A stretch of DNA of 40,787 nt. Origin: an uncultured Eubacteriales bacterium (GTDB taxonomy: Bacteria; Bacillota; Clostridia; Oscillospirales; Acutalibacteraceae). Positions 30,905 to 38,958 of the stretch are shown piece after piece (the stretch's first letter is position 1; each line of letters begins with the position of its first letter). The stretch covers positions 1 to 40,787 of the forward strand of contig ONID01000005.1 in assembly GCA_900317765.1 (NCBI GenBank). Direction: 5' to 3'. The position numbers were made by a program, and so were the translations under genes. The notes below the pieces were generated by a model. It searched no databases. It worked only from the letters and a program-made list of their open reading frames with translations, and was not told the origin of the DNA.

Positions 30905-32569
30905 ATGGAAAAACGTCTCAAAAAACAGCGGAACAGATTGTTTCTGCGCGTGACGCTGATTCTGTTTGCCGTATGGCTGGCAGTTTCCGCCGCTTATTGT
31001 GTGATTCGACTGCACAGTGAGAAAACAGATTTGCAAAACCGTGCGCTGGGGGATCTGTCCAACGCAAAGCGGATCATTTCTGTTTCCGAAGGCGGCGCAC
31101 CGATGCCAAGCTACATCTATATCAACAACTACAACCTGCTTAATTTCAAGAACCTCATCGAGGGCTATGCCGATGTTCAGCTGATCATCATTGATCCCGA
31201 AACAGGCGAGGTGCTTGCCGATACCTCCCACAAAACCGACGTGCTTTTCAGCATGAAGACCGACAAGGGCAATTATCCCGACAGTTCCGGCTATCTGGAT
31301 TTCAGTACGATCCGCGGCAAGCTGAGCGACGCGCAGTACCGGCGAATTGTCGGGCTTCTCAATGACAGCTCCGCAGACGGCAGGACATATGAATTGGTCT
31401 GTACCGAGTTTTTCACTCAGCAAGGAGAGTTCATTCCGCTTGAACTGTCTGTTGTGCTCACCGAAAGCGCGGACAGCTATTTCAGTCGCTGCGAAATAAC
31501 CGAAACATTTGACCTTGGCGGAAGTGTGCCCGAGGGAGTACCGGTTTACCGCAACTCAGAATACCGGATCAATATCATTCCCAAGACGTTTTTCATGAGC
31601 GAAGGGGACGGAGATGACATCATCGGTCAGCTCGACGAAGAGCTGCGCAGAAAAAATGTCGCCACGGTTTCATCGGGCGGTGCGGAATACATCTTTTATT
31701 CATCGGAATATTATTTTCTGGACGCACATGTATACAACGATGCGACAGGCGGTTTTGTAAACAGCCAGAAACTCTATCTGCTGCAATATGCGATCCGTGC
31801 CAATCTGATTGACAATTGCCTCAGCACTCTTGCATGCGGTGTTGCCGCAATATTCGGATTCTTCCTTTTTATCGGAGTGATTATTTTCCTGATGATATGG
31901 AATACCGTCCGGACGCAGATCATTCAGGAACAGAAACGGCTTGATTTCACCAACGCTCTGGCGCACGACATCAAGACGCCTCTCTTTGTCATAAGCGGCT
32001 ATGCCTACAGCCTGAAGGAAGACATAGACAGCGACGACCGCGACAGCTATCTCGACAAGATTATTCTTCAGATCGAGCAGATCAACGGTCTGGTCCATAA
32101 AATGCTCAATCTCAGCAAGCTGGATTCCTTCGCCATGAGCCTGACCCGCACGGAATTTGACCTGTCAGAGCTTGTGTCCGGGATTCTGGAAGACTACAGG
32201 AATCTTCCGGAGGGGAGGACCATTTCCTTTTCCCACAGCGGCAGGAGCAGTATCTCCGCCGACAGGGAACTCCTCGGGACCGCCCTGCAAAATCTGATCG
32301 AAAACGCCGTGAAGTATTCGCCGGCGGGAAGTGAAATACCGATCGACGTGACCGACAGGACGATCACCATATCCAACCCAAGCGAGCCTGTTTCCAAAGC
32401 GGAACTCAAGAAAATCTGGCAGCCCTATTATCGTGTGGATAAGAGCCGCCACAAAAAGGGCAACGGTCTGGGACTGTCCATTGTCAAGTCAATTCTCGAT
32501 CTGCATTCCGCTAAATACGAAATGAGCATGAAGGATGGAAGTATGGTGTTTCACGCCGAATTCAATTAA
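30905..32569 (+). CDS. Sensor histidine kinase of the two-component system
   Basis: This 554-residue membrane kinase has one helix near the start (about residues 12-32), a large extracellular sensor region of about 260 residues with no family I recognise, and a second helix (about 305-330). HisKA (about 342-410) has the phospho-accepting His354 in LAHDIKTP, followed by the ATPase domain with an N box in NLIENAVKYSP and GNGLGLSIVK as the G2 box. The G1 box is reduced to ISNPSEP in place of the usual D-x-G-x-G; such wording is found in some Firmicute VanS-like kinases, so it is probably active. The gene starts directly after the regulator's stop codon, so the two are translationally coupled. 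The signal is unknown. Confidence 0.93.
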   Translation: MEKRLKKQRNRLFLRVTLILFAVWLAVSAAYCVIRLHSEKTDLQNRALGDLSNAKRIISVSEGGAPMPSYIYINNYNLLNFKNLIEGYADVQLIIIDPETGEVLADTSHKTDVLFSMKTDKGNYPDSSGYLDFSTIRGKLSDAQYRRIVGLLNDSSADGRTYELVCTEFFTQQGEFIPLELSVVLTESADSYFSRCEITETFDLGGSVPEGVPVYRNSEYRINIIPKTFFMSEGDGDDIIGQLDEELRRKNVATVSSGGAEYIFYSSEYYFLDAHVYNDATGGFVNSQKLYLLQYAIRANLIDNCLSTLACGVAAIFGFFLFIGVIIFLMIWNTVRTQIIQEQKRLDFTNALAHDIKTPLFVISGYAYSLKEDIDSDDRDSYLDKIILQIEQINGLVHKMLNLSKLDSFAMSLTRTEFDLSELVSGILEDYRNLPEGRTISFSHSGRSSISADRELLGTALQNLIENAVKYSPAGSEIPIDVTDRTITISNPSEPVSKAELKKIWQPYYRVDKSRHKKGNGLGLSIVKSILDLHSAKYEMSMKDGSMVFHAEFN

Positions 32570-32652
32570 ACAATCATACAGGCTTTTGCTTCTGTGAAGG
32601 GTCGGTGGAAAGCAGTCAAATGACCGGCGTTTGGCAGTAATGGGGCAGGAGC

Positions 32653-32685
32653 CTGAATTTTTTTAATATTTTTAAAAAAATTCAG
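32653..32685. promoter_or_regulatory. A/T-rich perfect inverted repeat between kinase and Ntn hydrolase genes
   Basis: CTGAATTTTTTTAA at 32653-32666 and TTAAAAAAATTCAG at 32672-32685 are perfect inverses around a 5-nt loop. It could end transcription of the kinase gene. It also presents the TTCAG core of the downstream repeats in mirrored form, so it may be part of an operator instead. Confidence 0.5.
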
Positions 32686-32721
32686 ATTCTTCAGATGATC
32701 TTCAGATGAGGGTGTTATCAT
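32681..32721 (+). promoter_or_regulatory. Candidate response-regulator operator and promoter of the Ntn hydrolase gene
   Basis: TTCAGAT occurs three times in direct orientation, starting at 32681, 32690 and 32701. The last copy ends 8 bases before a TATCAT -10 at 32716-32721, and there is no good -35. This is the layout of a promoter activated by an OmpR-family regulator bound to direct repeats. The neighbouring regulator is the likely protein, by inference from position. Confidence 0.6.
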
Positions 32722-32773
32722 TAGTTCATCAAGCAATGACAGCTACCATTAAGAACTTCGGAGGGAATGCAAA

Positions 32774-33937
32774 ATGAACAACATCAAAGAAAACACAGTG
32801 GAAGTCACGGAGAAAGCCGTCGACCAAACGACACCCGATTCTAAGGCGGACTCATCGGAAAAGAAAGCCGCAACGCCGGTGAAGAAAAAGAGAAAATGGG
32901 TCAGGAGAATATTCGGTACACTGGGAGTCATTCTTCTGCTTGTCATCATTGCCGCGGTAGTGCTGCTGTACGGTCCGGTGACAACCATGATGTCCATTGA
33001 ACAGATGGACGACGGAATCTACAAGATCAACTACAATCAGAATTACCAGCTTGACAAGGCACTGTCCGCCAATATCACCACAGAGGATGAATTTCTGAAA
33101 TTTGCGTCTGATACGTTTTTCTTTGGTTATCCGCTGGAAGCAAATCCTGACTATGTGGCTTGCAGCACGTTTTTAACCAAGAACGAGGAGGGGCAATATC
33201 TGGCGGGACGCAATTTTGACTACTCCGAAACCGATCTGCTCACGGTATATACCCATCCGAGCAACGGATATGCATCTATAGGCATGGTTCCTCTCGGCTC
33301 GCTGTATTTGGGAACGCCGGGCGGCATCGAGACAATGAGCAATATCGGCAAAATCCTGATGCTTGCGTCTCCGTATCTCTGTGTTGACGGAATTAATGAA
33401 AAGGGTCTTATGGTCGCAGTCCTTGACCTTGATCCTCCGAAAATCAGACAGGACAGCGGAAAGCCCAAAATCAACACGATGATCGCCGTCCGTATGATTC
33501 TCGACCGTGCGGCGACTACCGACGAAGCGGTGGAAATGCTCAGACAGTACGATTTCAACTCCATGTCAAGATATGCCCAGCACCTTTACATTGCCGACGC
33601 AAATGGCAAGTCGGTGGTTGTGGAGTGGCAGATGAACAACACATTCGGCGCTAACAACGGGTTTGAAATGCATGTTATCGAGAGTCAGGTCTGCACGAAT
33701 TTCTGGCTTTGGAACACAGAACCTACAGGCAAGTGCAATCGTTACGACACGATGACGAAGCGTCTTTCGGAAAAGCCGGTCAATTCCTCCGTGGATGCCA
33801 TGGAAACGCTCAATGCTGCCAGCGTCAGCTGGACAGAGTGGTCCTGCGTGTATCAGCTGTCTGATTTCTCGGTTGACATTGTTCTCGACAACAAACACAG
33901 CAAGGTATTCCACATATCACAGGAGGATTTCAAATAA
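32774..33937 (+). CDS. Membrane-tethered Ntn amide hydrolase of the choloylglycine hydrolase type
   Basis: This 387-residue protein has a charged cytoplasmic start (about residues 1-42, Lys-rich at the end), one membrane helix (about 46-67), and an outer domain of the linear-amide C-N hydrolase family (about 80-380). The nucleophile is probably Cys130 in ACSTF; Arg146 and Asp149 in AGRNFDY lie 16 and 19 residues later, the same spacing as Cys2, Arg18 and Asp21 in bile salt hydrolases. In this family the Cys must become the N-terminal residue, often by self-cleavage. Here that would release the catalytic part from its membrane anchor. Substrates in the family include bile salts, penicillin V, acyl-homoserine lactones and lipid amides; the one used here cannot be read. 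It is probably controlled by the upstream two-component system. Confidence 0.8.
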   Translation: MNNIKENTVEVTEKAVDQTTPDSKADSSEKKAATPVKKKRKWVRRIFGTLGVILLLVIIAAVVLLYGPVTTMMSIEQMDDGIYKINYNQNYQLDKALSANITTEDEFLKFASDTFFFGYPLEANPDYVACSTFLTKNEEGQYLAGRNFDYSETDLLTVYTHPSNGYASIGMVPLGSLYLGTPGGIETMSNIGKILMLASPYLCVDGINEKGLMVAVLDLDPPKIRQDSGKPKINTMIAVRMILDRAATTDEAVEMLRQYDFNSMSRYAQHLYIADANGKSVVVEWQMNNTFGANNGFEMHVIESQVCTNFWLWNTEPTGKCNRYDTMTKRLSEKPVNSSVDAMETLNAASVSWTEWSCVYQLSDFSVDIVLDNKHSKVFHISQEDFK

Positions 33938-33952
33938 ATTCTTATCATTTAC

Positions 33953-33993
33953 CCGGTCTGCAGGCGATTGGTACTCGCGGCAGACCGGTTTTT
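33953..33993 (+). terminator. Rho-independent terminator after the Ntn hydrolase gene
   Basis: A perfect 9-bp stem pairs CCGGTCTGC at 33953-33961 with GCAGACCGG at 33980-33988, followed by TTTTT. Confidence 0.9.
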
Positions 33994-34039
33994 ACTGCAT
34001 AAATTCAAGTACACATTTGCATAAAATCGAAAAAGATAC

Positions 34040-34068
34040 TTGAAATATTATGTAAAAGATTATATAAT
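34040..34068 (+). promoter_or_regulatory. Promoter of the SLOG/SLATT-like gene
   Basis: TTGAAA at 34040-34045 and TATAAT at 34063-34068 are 17 bases apart, about 31 bases before the ATG at 34100. It shows that the gene is transcribed on its own. Confidence 0.82.
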
Positions 34069-34099
34069 ATACTCACATCAATATACGGAGGAATACAAA

Positions 34100-35902
34100 A
34101 TGGCAAAAACATTCAAACAGTACCGCGATGAATGGATGGGGCAGGGCAAATCTGACAATATAAATTATTGCATGCCGGTTAACATCGGGGTTGTCGCTCA
34201 GGCACAAGGGGAGTTTGATGATGCAAAAGTTAAAAATGCCGTCGACTCTATTATGAAGCAGCTTAAAGGATGGTTCGGCGCATTCAAGCCGACGAAAGTA
34301 AAAAATTCCGCAACCCGCAACGAGCTTATCGTGATGAGAAATGCAGAGGACAAAAAGGCAAAGATTATTGCCGACTATCTGCAAGAGAAATACGGTGCGA
34401 CAGTGGTGTTGGCAATGGACGATGATATCAAACGCTACTGCTGGCTGACTATCGCGGCGTGGGATGGTGAGCCTGGCAAGAAAAATCCCGTCTATCAGAT
34501 CATCAAGGGCATTCTCAGCACAGCGAACACACGACCGGATAATTACAAACTCAGGTTCCCGGGAAACCGCCCTGTTTTTCAGATAGTGCTTCCCGACAGA
34601 GCAGGAACGCTGCCCGAGATCAACTATACCGTGCGCGAGATTTATCCGCATATGCTGGAAACCATCAGAAAAACTAACGACAATTCCGGCGAGGATGATC
34701 CGTGGTTCAGCAGACGCAGATTTATCGACCAGACCAAGAAAATGAAGAAAAAGGACGGAAAGCGTAAAAACTTCATAGCGAGCGCCAAAAAGCTGAAGAA
34801 GTTCAATAAAAAAATTATCAAATTCAGCAAAGGCGTTGACAATGAAACCAAGAACATTTACGATCTGCTTCCTTGGCATCACCATGATCACGTCAGGCTC
34901 CCGAAATGTGTTAACATAGCCAACCTTCGTGAAATCTACTATGACATCATCTCGATGCACGCACAGGAAAAGCAGAAGTATCAGAGCCGCATTCTGATGA
35001 CACTTGCGTTTATCGGTATGTTCTTCTTCGCTCTGTATTCCGATTTGGAAGTTAAAAGATTCGAGTTCCTCGTTGGCTATCTTGTTTTCATAGCCGCGGC
35101 ATATCTGTTTTACTGGATCAGGATCAAGGTTTCGAGCGCGCACAACCGTTACCTTGAGTTCCGCGCCCTTGCAGAGGGAATGCGCGTGCAGTGCTACTGG
35201 TACGCGTCAGGAATCAACGAATCCGTGGGCGACAATTATACTGTCAAATTCCAGAAGGATATGTTCTGGGCAACACAGGCGTTCAACGCATGGTTCATGA
35301 CGGATTTTCTGATGAAAACAGACCAGACAGGTCAGAAGCAGCTCAATCGCAGAGCAGACAGGAGCTATGTTCCGAACAATGATATAATCAAGGCGGAATG
35401 GCTTGGATTGTTGGAAGATAAGGATGAAAAAGGGGAATACCACCGTATTGCTCCCGCCGGCATGCCGGAGGAGGCATTCAAAGGTTCCCCCGAACAGCTT
35501 AAATTCTACAATAAGCGTATGACGTCCTTTGACAAGGAAAACAAAAAATCCAAACGCTTTACTATTGCCGTGACTGTGGGTGTGCTTTTGCTTTCCGCAG
35601 GGCTTGCCGTTGGTGTGCATATCTTTGATTTTAAAAACGACAACTGGTTTGTGTTTGCCATCAGTCTTCTGAACCTTTTCCTCCTTCTGTTCACTACCAA
35701 AAACAGTCTCAACGCTTTTGGCGAGCTTGCATCCAAATACTCCTACTGTAAACTGCTGGCACAAAAGGCAGTTCAGGATTATGAAGCGGATCCCGGCAAG
35801 GCGGAACAGATTTTCAGACAATTCGGCATCGAAGCTCTGGAAGAGAACGCCGAGTGGCTGATGATCAAGAACGACCGTGAACCGGCTGTTCCGAACAGCT
35901 GA
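34100..35902 (+). CDS. Four-TM protein with N-terminal SLOG-like (nucleotide-sensor) domain and SLATT-like membrane half
   Basis: This 600-residue protein is not a standard housekeeping type. Residues about 25-185 look like a Rossmann-type SLOG domain: a first strand VNIGVVAQ, then a helix, NELIVMRNAEDKKAKIIADY, a strand ending TVVLAMDDD, and TIAAWDGEPG followed by a helix. A basic Lys-rich stretch (about 205-245) and a HHHDH cluster (260-264) follow. The membrane half has two helix pairs, about 298-313 with 322-340 and 487-506 with 514-533. Between them lies RALAEGMRVQCYWYASG (355-371), a block I know from SLOG-plus-membrane proteins of predicted nucleotide-based conflict systems. In those, a sensor is thought to open a membrane effector. 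GGAGG lies 8 bases before the ATG at 34100. Motif likeness only; not searched. Confidence 0.6.
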   Translation: MAKTFKQYRDEWMGQGKSDNINYCMPVNIGVVAQAQGEFDDAKVKNAVDSIMKQLKGWFGAFKPTKVKNSATRNELIVMRNAEDKKAKIIADYLQEKYGATVVLAMDDDIKRYCWLTIAAWDGEPGKKNPVYQIIKGILSTANTRPDNYKLRFPGNRPVFQIVLPDRAGTLPEINYTVREIYPHMLETIRKTNDNSGEDDPWFSRRRFIDQTKKMKKKDGKRKNFIASAKKLKKFNKKIIKFSKGVDNETKNIYDLLPWHHHDHVRLPKCVNIANLREIYYDIISMHAQEKQKYQSRILMTLAFIGMFFFALYSDLEVKRFEFLVGYLVFIAAAYLFYWIRIKVSSAHNRYLEFRALAEGMRVQCYWYASGINESVGDNYTVKFQKDMFWATQAFNAWFMTDFLMKTDQTGQKQLNRRADRSYVPNNDIIKAEWLGLLEDKDEKGEYHRIAPAGMPEEAFKGSPEQLKFYNKRMTSFDKENKKSKRFTIAVTVGVLLLSAGLAVGVHIFDFKNDNWFVFAISLLNLFLLLFTTKNSLNAFGELASKYSYCKLLAQKAVQDYEADPGKAEQIFRQFGIEALEENAEWLMIKNDREPAVPNS

Positions 35903-35938
35903 TACTTCTCTGTTGCGAAATCAGACAACAAAAATAAT

Positions 35939-35985
35939 ATTGCCCGGCGCGTTTCCGATAATCAGAACACGCCGGGCAATTTCTG
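35939..35985. terminator. Bidirectional terminator between convergent genes
   Basis: ATTGCCCGGCG at 35939-35949 pairs with CGCCGGGCAAT at 35970-35980. An A-rich run lies before it, giving a T-tract for the minus-strand phosphodiesterase gene, and a short T run follows on the plus side. Confidence 0.82.
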
Positions 35986-36000
35986 TTGGTATTGAGATGA

Positions 36001-38325
36001 TTACTTGCTGTCAATCTTGTGCTTGGACATGTATTCCTCAAAGTCCTTCGCCGAAATGGGTTTGGAATAGAAATAGCCCTGAATCAGATCGCATTCGGTG
36101 GTTTTGAGAAAATCAACCTGCTCCTGCTGCTCTATTCCTTCGGCAACGACGTTCATGTTGAGCGACTTGGCGAGATCAATGATGTTCTTGACGACGATAT
36201 TGGCACGGCTTGGGTCAGTGACGTTGCGGAAGAATTCCCCGTCGATTTTCAGCGTGTCAAAGGGAAGATCTTTGAGCAGATTGAGGGAGGAATATCCTGA
36301 GCCGAAGTCATCCATGGAAACCGGGAATCCCATGGCACGCAATTGGGTGATCGTGTTGATCAGCACATCCATGTCGTCGAAGCATGCGCTTTCGGTCAGC
36401 TCGATGTCGATGTACTTGTGCGGAACGCTGTGTTTGTCAACGATGGCGCATATCTCGCTGGCGAGGTTCGGGTCGCTGAGCTGTACGCGGGAGACATTCA
36501 CCGAGATCGGCACTGTCTTGTATCCCTTGCGCAGACGGTTGCGCTGGAAAATGCAGAGCTGCTCTAAAATGTAATTGTCAACCGGTCCCACAAAGCCGTT
36601 CTTTTCAAACAGCGGAATGAATTTGCCGGGAGAGATAAAGCCCTTTTCCGGACTGATCCAGCGGACAAGCGCTTCTGCACCGCCAAGGGCACCGTCGCTG
36701 ACACGGTGTTTTGGCTGAATGAAGAGCTTGAATTCGTCCTTTTCAAGAGCGGAGTGCATTATTTTTTCAAGCTCGTGTTCCTCTGTCATACGGGCGCGTA
36801 TCTTTTCGTCAAAGTAGGTGACGGTGTTGACCTTTGCGTCCTCCGCGGTCTGTTCGGCGATGTTCGCCATGTCCACCGCGTGCGCTATGTCTTTGTCCTC
36901 CTCTGTCAGCAGATAGACGCCGACCGACAGGGTAACATTTTCGCTGTTTGGCCCTTCCTTGACCAGATCAAATAATTCGTCCAGCCGCTTGTTGAGCTCT
37001 TCGACGGATGAATAATTCCAAAGGACGACAAATATATCCGTGCTGCGACGTGCGGACATCTCGCGTGAAGAGCACATCAGATCAAGCGTTTCGGCTATGT
37101 ATTGCAGCAGACGGTTGCCGGTCTTTTGTCCGTAATAGTCGTTGTAGATGGTGAAGCGGTTGATGTCTATGCAGAGCGCAGCGTGTTTGCTTTTCCACCA
37201 GCTTTTGCTGCGAAGTCTTGCATTGCATACCGCGATGAATTTCTGCCAGTTGGCGCGTCCGGTTATCTCGTCCCTGTAGGCAAGATTTGTCATTTTCCTG
37301 GCGCTCTTCCATTGCAGCACCAGCATGATGATCATGGCAAGCAGGAATATCGCTACGATGCCGAAAAGCAGTACACGGCTGAGAATGATGAACGAAACGG
37401 TGCTTGACGACAGCTCCACCGAACGAACGTAAAAGAGCGTCCAATCATTCGTGCTTAATTTCTTTTTGATGAAAACAGTGCTGATATTATCCTGGTTGTT
37501 CAGCAGGCTGAAAAAGCCGCGGGAATTGGTGAGGTCACCAGCGTAGTAATCGGCAGAGACCGTTGTCACCTTCTGACCGTCTTCACCGTTGTCGGACTGT
37601 TCTTCCGTGCGGATTTCTATCTTGCGATAGTCCGGGTCCGAACCGTCCGCCAATCTGCTGCCCTTGATCGCGTCATAAAAACTGCCGCCGGTTGTGCGCA
37701 GTGAAGTCATTACCGGTTTGCCGGAGCGGTCGAGGATATACATGCCGGAATGAGGATTGAGTGAATAATCGGTGTAATCCGCGACATTCAGCTCTGCCGG
37801 GGCAAATCCGAGCAGCACGGCAATAATGCCGCCGTCGCCTGTGACAGGGGCATAACACACAATGGCTTCTCTGTCATCATCGAGGACACCTGCCTGTAAT
37901 CTTTCTGAGATACCCGATTCACCCGCAACTGCCTTGTTGAAAAAACCTATGCCGCTTACGGCGTAAGTATTACCCTCGTAATCGTAGGCCTTTCCCTCGG
38001 CGTCGGAGAGCAGTATTTTCCCGAAGCCTCCCGATTCGGCTAATTTTTGGAGCTGCTTGCCTTTTTTGCCGAGCAGTTTGCTGAAATCGGTTTCCGTGCC
38101 TGACAGTGAAGCGGCAGCGGCTGCTATAAACTCCTCCTTTGTGTCGAAGTCCTTTTGCACCTTGGCGGCAGCCTGCTGCATAGAGATTTTGTTTTCATCA
38201 ATTTTCTCCTGCGTCATGCTGCTGTCCGCGGAATGAATTACGATAATGCTGAAAATGGAGACAATCACGCAAAGCGCCACGCTTGCGGCAATCATCAGTG
38301 GAAGTCTGTTTTTCTGCGGCTTCAA
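36001..38325 (-). CDS. Membrane cyclic-di-GMP phosphodiesterase (sensor + degenerate GGDEF + EAL)
   Basis: Numbered from the GTG at 38334, the 777-residue frame has a first helix (about 12-34), an extracellular sensor region of about 275 residues resembling a double Cache domain, and a second helix (about 314-342). Next are a GGDEF-type domain (about 350-507) and an EAL domain (about 515-770). The GGDEF signature is replaced by RSTDIF (430-435), so it should not make c-di-GMP. The EAL domain looks active: EALVRW (554-559), SVNVSR, ELTES, DDFGSGYSSL, LKIDGEF, EGIE and QGYFYSKPI are all present. The protein thus breaks down c-di-GMP in response to an outside cue. The start at TTG 38325 is preferred because GGGAG is 8 bases ahead of it; that same site overlaps the GTG at 38334. 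Confidence 0.9.
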   Translation of the reverse strand: MKPQKNRLPLMIAASVALCVIVSIFSIIVIHSADSSMTQEKIDENKISMQQAAAKVQKDFDTKEEFIAAAAASLSGTETDFSKLLGKKGKQLQKLAESGGFGKILLSDAEGKAYDYEGNTYAVSGIGFFNKAVAGESGISERLQAGVLDDDREAIVCYAPVTGDGGIIAVLLGFAPAELNVADYTDYSLNPHSGMYILDRSGKPVMTSLRTTGGSFYDAIKGSRLADGSDPDYRKIEIRTEEQSDNGEDGQKVTTVSADYYAGDLTNSRGFFSLLNNQDNISTVFIKKKLSTNDWTLFYVRSVELSSSTVSFIILSRVLLFGIVAIFLLAMIIMLVLQWKSARKMTNLAYRDEITGRANWQKFIAVCNARLRSKSWWKSKHAALCIDINRFTIYNDYYGQKTGNRLLQYIAETLDLMCSSREMSARRSTDIFVVLWNYSSVEELNKRLDELFDLVKEGPNSENVTLSVGVYLLTEEDKDIAHAVDMANIAEQTAEDAKVNTVTYFDEKIRARMTEEHELEKIMHSALEKDEFKLFIQPKHRVSDGALGGAEALVRWISPEKGFISPGKFIPLFEKNGFVGPVDNYILEQLCIFQRNRLRKGYKTVPISVNVSRVQLSDPNLASEICAIVDKHSVPHKYIDIELTESACFDDMDVLINTITQLRAMGFPVSMDDFGSGYSSLNLLKDLPFDTLKIDGEFFRNVTDPSRANIVVKNIIDLAKSLNMNVVAEGIEQQEQVDFLKTTECDLIQGYFYSKPISAKDFEEYMSKHKIDSK

Positions 38326-38357
38326 ATCTGTCACTCCCGAATTTTTTAGTTTCTATT

Positions 38358-38386
38358 ATCATATCATAAATCGTCGCTGATTTCAA
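38358..38386 (-). promoter_or_regulatory. Promoter of the phosphodiesterase gene
   Basis: On the minus strand TTGAAA (38381-38386) and TATGAT (38358-38363) are 17 bases apart. The rest of the divergent region to 38541 shows no clear plus-strand promoter. Confidence 0.65.
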
Positions 38387-38541
38387 TACAAATTATACAA
38401 ATTATGAATAATACGATTGCCAATACTATGACTATTATTTAAAAACCGCGGCGTAACGAACCGGCGTCATGCGGAATAGTATGGGAGTAGTACCGTATTT
38501 TTTGACGGGCATTTGATGAATTGATAGGGGAGTCGGTTATA

Positions 38542-38880
38542 GTGAGGTACTTGGTATTCATTTTGGTGTTCATGGTTCTGCTCTGGGCTGTCTGGTCTGT
38601 GGCGGGATTGTTCCTGCGGTCGGACGGAAAGGGAGAGGGCGTGTTTATCGTGCTGCCGGTTGCGGGACACACCGAGGACATTGAGATCCGTGTGCGCAGC
38701 CTGATCTGCGGGAGCAGGTCCCTTCGCGGTGCGGCTATTCTTCTTGCGGATTTCGGAGCCGACGGTGAGACGGCGGAAATCTGCCGCAGACTGTGCGAGG
38801 AGTTCGAGAAGGTGGAATGGATTGATGGCAATGATGTTTTTGCAATGATAAATAATTCATTGTTTTTGGAAGATAAATAA
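38542..38880 (+). CDS. Small single-TM protein of unknown function upstream of recD2
   Basis: This 112-residue protein has a hydrophobic N-terminal helix (about residues 2-23), then a soluble part with alternating strands and helices: GVFIVLPVAGHTEDIEIRV, a helix, GAAILLADFGAD, a helix, and a last strand VEWID. The soluble part looks like a piece of a Rossmann-like fold, but I recognise no family and no catalytic motif. Start: GTG 38542 is 9 bases after GGGGAG (38527-38532); an in-frame TTG at 38521 lies ahead of that site and is rejected. The 78-base gap to recD2 contains a strong promoter, so the two need not be cotranscribed. Confidence 0.65.
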   Translation: MRYLVFILVFMVLLWAVWSVAGLFLRSDGKGEGVFIVLPVAGHTEDIEIRVRSLICGSRSLRGAAILLADFGADGETAEICRRLCEEFEKVEWIDGNDVFAMINNSLFLEDK

Positions 38881-38890
38881 AAATTCCCTA

Positions 38891-38919
38891 TTGGCAAATT
38901 GCGGAAAGTGTTGTATAAT
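38891..38919 (+). promoter_or_regulatory. Promoter of recD2
   Basis: TTGGCA at 38891-38896 and TATAAT at 38914-38919 are 17 bases apart, about 40 bases ahead of the ATG. Confidence 0.8.
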
Positions 38920-38958
38920 CTAAAGATAAGACTTGAATTGTGACGGGGAGGTGATTGA

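Noticed and set aside
34040-34099. Twenty-codon N-terminal extension of the SLOG/SLATT-like protein
   Set aside because: Its TTG is the -35 element of the gene's promoter; the ATG at 34100 has GGAGG at proper distance.
34073-35143. Minus-strand open frame of 356 codons over the SLOG/SLATT-like gene
   Set aside because: It spans the plus-strand promoter and start region, has no ribosome site or motif, and the plus-strand frame is far better supported.
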